A stretch of DNA of 16,708 nucleotides from an uncultured Oscillospiraceae bacterium (lineage in GTDB: Bacteria; Bacillota; Clostridia; Oscillospirales; Oscillospiraceae). The notes beneath the pieces are model-generated. The model searched no databases. It saw nothing but the letters and a program-made list of their open reading frames with translations, and was not told where the DNA came from. Positions 7,500-13,758 of the stretch are shown in pieces. The position numbers were made by a program, and so were the translations under genes. Every line of letters starts with the position of its first letter. Within the stretch, counting starts at the first letter, position 1. The stretch lies in assembly GCA_905233595.1 (NCBI GenBank), contig CAJOFI010000029.1, positions 1 to 16,708 of the forward strand. The letters are read 5' to 3'.

Positions 7500-8866
7500 A
7501 TGGAACAGAAAAACAGCGTCGGCCTGCGGCGCAGGCTCAACCCGATGCACGTCTGGGCAATCGCCTTCGGCTGCGTGATCGGCTGGGGTTCCTTCATCAA
7601 TCCCGGTAAAAAGTTCCTCCCCAACTCCGGCGTCGCCGGTACGGCGATCGCGATGATCCTCGGCGCGCTCGTCATGATCATCATCGCCTTCAGCTACGCC
7701 TACATGGTGCCCAAGTACCCGAAGGCGGGCGGCGAGTTCACCTTCACCAAGAATTGCTTCGGCAAGAACCTGGCCTTCATCTGCGGCTGGTTCCTCGTGG
7801 TCGCGTATTTGACGAACGTCCCCATGAACAGCACCGCCATCGGCCTGATCGTTGACGGGCTGGACGGCTCGGCGGACATCCTCAAGTTCGGCTTCCATTA
7901 CACGATCGCGGGCTTCGACATCTACATGGGCGAGATGCTGCTTGCCATGGCGATTCTGATCCTCTTCGGCTATCTGAACATCATCGGCGTGCAGAAGGCG
8001 GCCTTTGTGCAGACGGTGCTCTCCTCGCTGCTGGTGGTGTGCGTGTTCACGCTCTGCCTCTCCGGCATCTTCAGCGCAATGGCGGCAAACGCCACTACCG
8101 CCGAGATCGACGCCTTCGCCCACAAGGGAACGGCCGGGATCCTCAGCGCGATCCTTGCCACCTTCGCCATCGCGCCCTGGGCTTACGTCGGCTTCGACGC
8201 GATCCCCCAGGCGGCGGAGGAGTTCAACTTCTCCTTTAAGAAGGTCTCCATGATCATGATCGTCGCGATCGTGTTCGGCTGCTTTGTTTACACCAGCAAC
8301 AATACCGTCGCCGCGGCCGCGCTCGAGAATTGGCCTGAGCGCGTCATGGCGGGCGAGTGGGTGCTGCTCGTCGCGGCGGAAGAGCTGCTGGGCAGCTTCG
8401 GCAAGGTGCTGATCGGTGTGGGCGTGAGCTGCGCGGTGCTCTCTCCATGAGCCGTGACGGCTACCTGCCCGAATGGTTCGGCCGCGTGGATGAGAAGTAC
8501 GGCACGCCGAAGAACGCCATGATCTTCTGCATCATCGTGAGCCTCTCCGGCCCGATCCTCGGGCGCGAGGCGCTGGGCTGGTTTGTGGATATGAGCGCTA
8601 TCGGCGCGAGCATCGGCTACTTCTTCACCTGCGCAAGCACGCTCATAACCGCCAGGCGCGACGGCGACGGGACGCCCTTTCTCAAGACGATGGCAACGGT
8701 CGGCGTCGCCTTCAGCATGGCTTTTATGATCCTCCAGCTGATCCCGATTCCCGGTTTGAGCGGGGTGCACTTTGGCAGGGAGAGCTACGTCATGCTGATC
8801 GTCTGGATCGCGATCGGACTGGCCTTCTATCTCAAGGAGCGCAGCTTCTTCTCATCGGCGGACTGA
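7500..8866 (+). pseudogene. APC-superfamily amino acid/amine permease, frameshifted by internal deletion
   Basis: The first frame (7500 to stop at 8450) and the second frame (through to 8866) form one APC permease of about 455 residues. The start MEQKNSVGLRRRLNPMHVWA is followed by the family glycine motif FGCVIGWGSFINPGKKF in helix 1, then YMVPKYPKAGGEFTF (helix 2-3 loop) and APWAYVGFDAIPQAAEEF. The second frame resumes at MSRDGYLPEWFGRVDEKYGT. Between SCAVLS and MSRDG (bases 8444-8447) the stretch of about 14 residues that normally joins them is gone and the frame shifts. ATG 7500 is preferred over ATG 7491, because AAAGG (7486-7490) gives 9 bases of spacing for 7500 and none for 7491. Substrate unknown; its place after licC makes choline or a related amine possible. 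Confidence 0.82.
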
Positions 8867-9112
8867 TAAGGATCATCGGATGGTGAAATCAATCGAGGCT
8901 TCGATTGATTTCGCTGCCAAACGGCAGACAAGTTTGGCAGGGTCTGTCTCAAGGACTGTAGGGGCCCCTACGGCAACTCTCACCGTTTTGAGACAAGCCC
9001 ACGATACTCATTGCAATGCGTATGGCAAAATAGCCCCGCTGTTTTGCTGCGAGCAAAGCGGCGCGGCGAAATGCTTTCGAGCTTTTCGCTATCATATATC
9101 TTTATAAAAAAT
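8867..9112. repeat. Cluster of stacked hairpins after the permease
   Basis: No gene is visible here. Hairpin 1 is a perfect 12-bp stem, 8885-8896 with 8901-8912 (loop GGCT). Hairpin 2 is a 9-bp stem, 8914-8922 with 8932-8940, and its CTGCC arm can pair instead with GGCAG at 8923-8927. Hairpin 3 has outer arms TGTCTCAA (8945-8952) and TTGAGACA (8988-8995) and encloses the perfect 14-base palindrome GTAGGGGCCCCTAC (8958-8971). An imperfect CCGCTGTTTTGC/GCAAAGCGG pairing follows at about 9035-9064. It resembles a REP- or MITE-like element; a structured RNA is the alternative. Confidence 0.6.
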
Positions 9113-9151
9113 GGGGATGTGAAAAAAAGACTTTTCACATCCCCGTTTTTT
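9106..9151. terminator. Bidirectional terminator between convergent permease and wzz
   Basis: A 13-bp perfect stem, 9113-9125 with 9132-9144, and a 6-base loop. It has an A-run before (9106-9111) and a T-run after (9146-9151), so it has the intrinsic terminator form on both strands. It separates the plus-strand permease from the minus-strand wzz gene. Confidence 0.85.
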
Positions 9152-9285
9152 CGGTCTTCGGTTTTTAGTTGTTAGTTCAGACTCACCGTGTCATGGCTTC
9201 GCGTAAGCGAGGGAGCTCGTGCAAAAAGCGGAAAATGACAAGCTTCTTCGTCGCTTCGCTTTCGCGCTGGATGGCGTGCTTGCCG
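9152..9285. other. Intergenic stretch beyond the wzz stop
   Basis: Between the bidirectional terminator and the end of the wzz reading frame I see no convincing gene on either strand. The open frames crossing it have no ribosome site and no recognisable protein family. A short CTTCGC/GCGAGG near-palindrome (about 9198-9212) is the only local structure. Confidence 0.5.
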
Positions 9286-10751
9286 TCAGCCTCTCACGTT
9301 GCCGATGAGGATCAGGCCGAGAAGCTTTTTGCCTGCGTAGTTGAGCTTTTCGATCTCGCGCTCCAGCTCTGCGTAATGCGTCCTGCCGAGCTGCTCGACA
9401 AGGATCACGGCGTCGCAGTCGCCCATAGCGTGGATGCTCTCCGAATCGCTGCAAATATTGCCGGAGGGGACAAGCGCCATGCCCTCGAGCTGCGGCGAGA
9501 GCTTCTTTGCAAGCTCCGCGATCTGCGCCTTGTCGATGGAGCCTGCCAGCAGCAGCGTTTTTTCACCCTGCGCAAGCTGCCGGACGTTCGCGGCGACGAT
9601 GCTGCTGCTCTGCGCCTCCGTCCGCGTATGGTCGAGGTCGCGGTGCCGGGCGATCCAGCGGTCCAGTCGGTTTGCCCCCTTGCCGTTGACGTACACGCCA
9701 AGGATCGGACTGCTCCAGCGCTGGGAGACGTGTAAGCACAGCCGTAGAACAGGAAGCCGAGGAACGCGCCCACCACAAAGCCGATCACGAGGAACTTGAC
9801 GCCCGTGCGGAAGAGAACCTCCGTGGTTGTGGTCTTCGGCGTCTGCGGTATGGTCAGCGCATTGTAGGCGAGGATGGTGCCGTTCAGCCGTTCGCTCAGC
9901 TCGTCCATAGACGTGTCAATGGTATCGTGAAGTTGGATGAGCGAGCTTGCCATGGTATCGTAAGCGGTGCTGGAGACGAGGGTGATGCTGTGCGCGTGGA
10001 CGTTTTCGCTGAGCTGGGGCTGCAGCTCGCGGATCGTGCTTTCCACAAGGGCGAGGATCTCGTCAGTCTGTTCAGCGTCAGCCCCAAAGATCTGCATGCG
10101 GATCAGACCGCTCTCGACGAAGATATTGTCTGTGAGGCTGGAGCTTGTGGTTTTGGTGCTGCTTGAGGAAGAGGAGGCGCTTTGGAGGGGGGGCTCCACC
10201 GCCTCGACGGAGAAAGACAGGAAGCCGATTCCGCCGATGTTGTCGATGGCGGCGCTGTCCCCACGCTTCTCAGCGAGAAGGCTCTCAACGTTCAGATGCT
10301 CGAGCGCGCTGCGGTAGGCCAGAACGATGGCCGGGGTATAGTCCATGCTCTGGTAGTTGTTCTCGGGAAGGATCTCGTACCCGGTATCCACGAAGAAGGC
10401 GACCTCCAGAACATGCGTGTGGTAGGGGTCAATGGCGTAGAGGGCGGACTGCTTCTGATAGTCCTGCAATTGCGCGACCTCCTGGTTGAGCGTGCGCAGC
10501 CGGGCGTTGAGCGTGGACTTGGAGAGATTGTAGGTATCGAGCAGCAGCGCGTACTGCCCCTGGGTCATGGTGAGGTTATCGGCGTCGTTGATGTCAAGCA
10601 GCCCGCTCACGACACCCGCGCCGCCGATGACGAGCGAGAAGATGAGAGCCCAGACAAGAATGCGGCGCCATTTGGCCATAACGGACCAAAACAGCTCGAA
10701 AAGGTCAATTTCCGTGACGTCTTCGCGGGAATTGGAAGCGGCAGTTTCCAT
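9286..10751 (-). pseudogene. Wzz-like chain-length protein with degenerate BY-kinase tail, frameshifted
   Basis: The minus-strand start METAASNSRE at 10751 has GGAGG (10763-10759) 7 bases upstream. Order of parts: a Wzz N-terminus EIDLFELFWSVMAKWRRI followed by a membrane segment (about res. 31-51), a long extracytoplasmic region with a serine-rich stretch (SASSSSSSTKTTSSS), and a second membrane segment (about 313-340, VKFLVIGFVVGAFLGFLFYG). The frame is lost near 9715-9730, just after CAYT. A second frame continues as SPILGVYVNGKGANRLDRW to a stop at 9286. This tail has BY-kinase-like spacing (TLLLAGSIDKAQIAELAKKL, then DAVILVEQLGRTHYAELERE and GKKLLGLILIGN) but no Walker A lysine motif. 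Such proteins set polymer length at the membrane. A perfect palindrome CCAGCGCTGG (9715-9724) marks the junction. Confidence 0.75.
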
Positions 10752-10786
10752 TTGAAATCCTCCGAATCTGGTAATATACAGACAGT

Positions 10787-10815
10787 ATTCTATCATGCCG
10801 GGAACGCAATTGCAA
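10787..10815 (-). promoter_or_regulatory. Promoter of the wzz-like gene
   Basis: On the minus strand, TTGCAA (10815-10810), 17 bases, then TAGAAT (10792-10787) with TGA directly before it (extended -10). The start would be near 10780, giving a leader of about 30 bases. Because TTGCAA is its own reverse complement, the same hexamer could in principle serve the divergent tepA side, but I find no well-spaced plus-strand -10. Confidence 0.6.
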
Positions 10816-10879
10816 GCGCCGCGCGTCTATTTTGGCGCATTTGTGGGGATACTATGGGAAAAGGCTGCAAGGAGACGAC

Positions 10880-11497
10880 ATGGACGAGAGAAAAGAGCTG
10901 GGCGGCGCCGCCCTGGGGCAGATCCACTGTCTGACGATCATCGGGCAGATCGAAGGGCACCAGACGCTGCCGGAGGATACGAAGAGCACGAAGTACGAGC
11001 ACCTTTTACCGCTGCTCGCCGCCATCGAGGAGACGCCGGAGATCAAGGGGCTGCTGATCCTGCTCAACACCGTGGGCGGCGACGTGGAGGCGGGGCTTGC
11101 CATCGCGGAGCTGATCGCGGGCATGCGCAAGCCGACGGTCTCGCTGGTATTGGGCGGGGGGCACTCCATCGGCGTGCCGCTCGCGGTGGCGGCAAAGCGC
11201 AGCCTGATCGCGCCCTCGGCGGCGATGACGATCCATCCCGTGCGCCTGAACGGCGTGGTGATCGGCGTCCCGCAGACCTACGCCTACCTTGCCCGCATCC
11301 AGGAGCGCATCCTCGGCTTCGTGACGGCGCATTCCGCCATCCGCCGCGCGGACTTTCTGCGTCTGATGAACAGGACGGACGAGCTTGCAAACGACGTGGG
11401 CAGCGTCATCCACGGCGAGGACGCGGTAAAGCTCGGGCTGATCGACGCGGTGGGCACGCTCTCCGACGCGCTCGATTGGCTGCACGGGGAGTTTTGA
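10880..11497 (+). CDS. tepA: ClpP-family serine protease, TepA/YmfB type
   Basis: A 205-residue member of the ClpP/crotonase fold, closest to the Bacillus translocation-enhancing protein TepA. Motifs are LLILLNTVGGDVEAGLAIAE, then PTVSLVLGGGHSIGVPLAVA with the nucleophile expected at S96, MTIHPVRLNGVVIGVPQTYA with the His at H119, and GLIDAVGTLSDAL near the end. The Ser-His spacing (23) is close to that of ClpP. Unlike housekeeping ClpP it lacks the GxASM Ser context, having GGHSIG as in TepA. The ATG at 10880 has AAGGAG (10869-10874) with 5 bases between; an upstream in-frame ATG at 10832 has no such site. It is divergent from wzz and convergent with the DUF4914 gene. TepA is linked to protein export and processing in Bacillus; the role here is inferred. 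Confidence 0.87.
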   Translation: MDERKELGGAALGQIHCLTIIGQIEGHQTLPEDTKSTKYEHLLPLLAAIEETPEIKGLLILLNTVGGDVEAGLAIAELIAGMRKPTVSLVLGGGHSIGVPLAVAAKRSLIAPSAAMTIHPVRLNGVVIGVPQTYAYLARIQERILGFVTAHSAIRRADFLRLMNRTDELANDVGSVIHGEDAVKLGLIDAVGTLSDALDWLHGEF

Positions 11498-11501
11498 GTG
11501 C

Positions 11502-11600
11502 TGAGTTTTGAGCGTTGAGGAGAACGGATAAAAGAGGCATTTACGGAAAGCCGGTTTCCGGGTATGCGGCGGATAGGAATCAAAATACGCTCAAAACTCA
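11502..11600. repeat. Inverted-repeat-bounded intergenic segment
   Basis: A perfect 14-bp inverted repeat, TGAGTTTTGAGCGT (11502-11515) and its complement (11587-11600), bounds 71 bases that contain a smaller CGGAAA/TTTCCG hairpin (11544-11560). A partial direct copy of the left arm (GAGTTTTGAGTG, about 11489-11500) overlaps the tepA stop. It could be a small palindromic repeat element; no coding potential is seen. Confidence 0.5.
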
Positions 11601-11614
11601 AAACCTACGACTAA

Positions 11615-11656
11615 AAACCAGGGGCTGTGAAAAAACGGAGTTTTTTCACAGCCCCT
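11615..11656 (-). terminator. Terminator of the DUF4914-type gene
   Basis: A perfect 16-bp stem, 11620-11635 with 11641-11656, and a 5-base loop. Read on the minus strand it lies 26 bases past the DUF4914 stop and is followed by GGTTTTTAG, a short T-run. On the plus strand there is no T-run after the stem, so its main target is the minus-strand transcript. It may still block read-through from tepA. Confidence 0.75.
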
Positions 11657-11681
11657 ATAAGATTCATATTGCGGCGAAAGC

Positions 11682-13580
11682 TCAGCGGAGGTTCATCGGG
11701 GTGATCTTGAGGTACTCCTCCAGCGGCGCGTCGTTGAGGCAGAGCTCAATGATCTGGCGGCCGATGGGGTCAAGGTCATCCGTGAGGAACTGGGAGACCT
11801 GCTCCTTCATGAAGTCGGTGAGGATCTTGGCGCCGGCGTCGTAGCCCTCGAAGCCCAGCTTGGACTGGTACTCGGGGCGCAGGAAGGTGCGGCGGACGTA
11901 CTGTCCGTCGATCTTCATCTCGTCCAGGGAGTAGCCGAAGAGCGGGCAGCGGGCGGGAACGAGGTGCTTCATGCGAACCATGCCGTTGCGGCGCGCAAGG
12001 TATTCGCGGGTGATCCACTCGCCCATGAAGCCGATGCGGTAAGCGCCGATGTGCTGGTTGGGGATGAGAATGTTGAGGGTGTTCGGCGTGTCGAGCAGCT
12101 GGCGCAGCAGGAGATTGGCCTGCGTGACCTTCTTGCCGGTGCAGAAGGGCCAGTAGGAGCCGACGCCCTCGGCCTTCAGACCGGAGCCGGCGTTCGTATC
12201 AGCGATGGAGGGGTTCTTGAAGCCGCGCGGGGACACGAGGCGCCACAGCCACGCGATCGAGGCGGGCACGAACTGCACCATGCCCATGACGCCGTAGTTC
12301 GGCTCCATGACGGTGCTGGGCGGCATACGCACGCCGAAGGAGCGCACGTTGACCTCCTGCGGCTGGTCGCCGGGGACGATGTTGTCGATCATGTCGCGCG
12401 GGATGATGACGCGCGGGTTGGAGCAGGGCTTGCCCGTGGACTCGGTCACGTGCTCCCAGATGAGGCAGGTCGCGCCCGGGGTGCCGTCCATGTTGAAGAA
12501 CTCCAGCGGCTCGGAGGGGTGGATGCTGATGCGCTCGTACATGGGGACGTTGCCGTAGTACTGGTCGCCGTCCATGCGCAGGAACCAGCCGTCCTCCGCG
12601 TCGGCGATGACGAGGTGGCCGGAATCGTTCTGCAGATCCTTGTGCGACATGACCATGTCGTCGGCGATGGGATGGATCTTGCAGGTCTCGTTGAGGGTGA
12701 GATAGTAATCCTCACCGCTGACCAGGTGGGTGCCGAGCAGAACCTGGCCGTTCTCGCTCTTGTGCACCTCCTCGAGCATCTCGCTCTTGCCGCCGCCGGA
12801 AGCGCCCTCGTGCATGAAGACGACCTCGTTTTCATACGGCGTCTCGAGCACGGCGGCCGAGGCGTGGTTCGTGACCCAGCCCTCATGCTCGCCGATGTCG
12901 AGCAGCATGGAGAACACGCCCTTCTTCGCGGAGGGGCCGGGATAGAGGTTGTAGGCAAAGACCTCGTGCAGGTGCTCGCTGCGCTGGTGCACGACGACCT
13001 GTTTGCCGTCGAAGTGGGTCAGACGGAAGGGGGGCGCGACGTAGATGATAGCGCGCGGGGTAAAGCCGGGTTCGATGTCGTGAATGCTGACAAAGCCCTG
13101 CATGTTCGCAAGGGACAGGGCGAAGAAGGCGGCGTTGGTCGGGCAGACCATCAGCGCGTCGTAGCCGTAGTAGCGGCCGCCGGCGTGGAAGGGGAGCAGG
13201 ATGATGCCCTGACCCTCGAACCACTGCATGGTCTCGGCGCGCAGCTTCGAGAACTCATAGCCGTAAACGTCCTTGAAGCGGGGCTTGTCGGTGGGCAGCT
13301 CGTCGCCGATGCGCATGCAGTCGGGGTCGCGGCGGCGCATATAGTCCTCCATGAAGTTGACGACGGGGCCGTTCTTGCATCTGACGACCTCGGCCTCTTT
13401 GAATACGCCACGGCCGGGGATGGTGTAGGTCACGTCGTAGCGGGAGGAGTGCGTCGGGCCGTAGCAGAGCTCAAGCAGCTGATCCTTGGTCTCGGGGTAG
13501 CAGCGCCATTTGGCCTTGGAAACGGCGGCCTTCAGATCCTCGGGCAGGTTGAAGCGATTGAAAAAGGAATCAATGAACAT
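11682..13580 (-). CDS. DUF4914-type protein with PEP-carboxykinase-like P-loop
   Basis: A 632-residue protein that I assign to the DUF4914 family, whose fold is related to ATP-type phosphoenolpyruvate carboxykinase. Visible support is the Walker A segment GASGGGKSEML (K265, S266), at about the same place as the P-loop of bacterial PckA (near 250), followed by conserved blocks GTHLVSGEDYYLTLNE, HPIADDMVMSH, DGTPGATCLIWEHV, NPRVIIPRDMIDNIV and FKNPSIADTNAGSGL. It is longer than PckA (about 530-540), and its active-site surroundings differ, so carboxykinase activity should not be assumed. The start at 13580 (MFIDSFFNRF) has AAAGGTGG about 8 bases upstream. Monocistronic, with its own promoter and terminator. 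Function unknown. Confidence 0.72.
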   Translation of the reverse strand: MFIDSFFNRFNLPEDLKAAVSKAKWRCYPETKDQLLELCYGPTHSSRYDVTYTIPGRGVFKEAEVVRCKNGPVVNFMEDYMRRRDPDCMRIGDELPTDKPRFKDVYGYEFSKLRAETMQWFEGQGIILLPFHAGGRYYGYDALMVCPTNAAFFALSLANMQGFVSIHDIEPGFTPRAIIYVAPPFRLTHFDGKQVVVHQRSEHLHEVFAYNLYPGPSAKKGVFSMLLDIGEHEGWVTNHASAAVLETPYENEVVFMHEGASGGGKSEMLEEVHKSENGQVLLGTHLVSGEDYYLTLNETCKIHPIADDMVMSHKDLQNDSGHLVIADAEDGWFLRMDGDQYYGNVPMYERISIHPSEPLEFFNMDGTPGATCLIWEHVTESTGKPCSNPRVIIPRDMIDNIVPGDQPQEVNVRSFGVRMPPSTVMEPNYGVMGMVQFVPASIAWLWRLVSPRGFKNPSIADTNAGSGLKAEGVGSYWPFCTGKKVTQANLLLRQLLDTPNTLNILIPNQHIGAYRIGFMGEWITREYLARRNGMVRMKHLVPARCPLFGYSLDEMKIDGQYVRRTFLRPEYQSKLGFEGYDAGAKILTDFMKEQVSQFLTDDLDPIGRQIIELCLNDAPLEEYLKITPMNLR

Positions 13581-13628
13581 AGTAAACCACCTTTCGCTTA
13601 CGATTGGGTACATTTCGCGTATGTTAAG

Positions 13629-13657
13629 ATTTTACCACGCGAAAACAAAAATCACAA
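13629..13657 (-). promoter_or_regulatory. Promoter of the DUF4914-type gene
   Basis: On the minus strand, TTGTGA (13657-13652) and TAAAAT (13634-13629) are 17 bases apart, matching 4 and 5 of 6 consensus bases. The start would be near 13622, with a leader of about 40 bases ending in a strong AAAGGTGG ribosome site. Confidence 0.6.
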
Positions 13658-13672
13658 GAATCAAGAGCATAG

Positions 13673-13702
13673 AAAAAAGCCCCCCAAAAGAGGAGCTTTT
13701 TT
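13673..13702 (-). terminator. Terminator of the repeat lipoprotein gene
   Basis: AAAAAAGC (13673-13680) pairs with GCTTTTTT (13695-13702); the stem can extend inward by two G-C pairs across one mismatch. Read on the minus strand it lies about 57 bases past the lipoprotein stop and ends in a T6 run. It stands upstream of the DUF4914 promoter and insulates it. Confidence 0.7.
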
Positions 13703-13758
13703 CGTAAAAACTGTTCAGTTTGCCGAAAGCGGCGGCTGGAAGGCGCGCAGAGCCCGCG

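Noticed and set aside
9169..9735. Plus-strand frame across the end of wzz
   Set aside because: No ribosome site or family match; the minus-strand frame has a coherent Wzz/BY-kinase-like protein.
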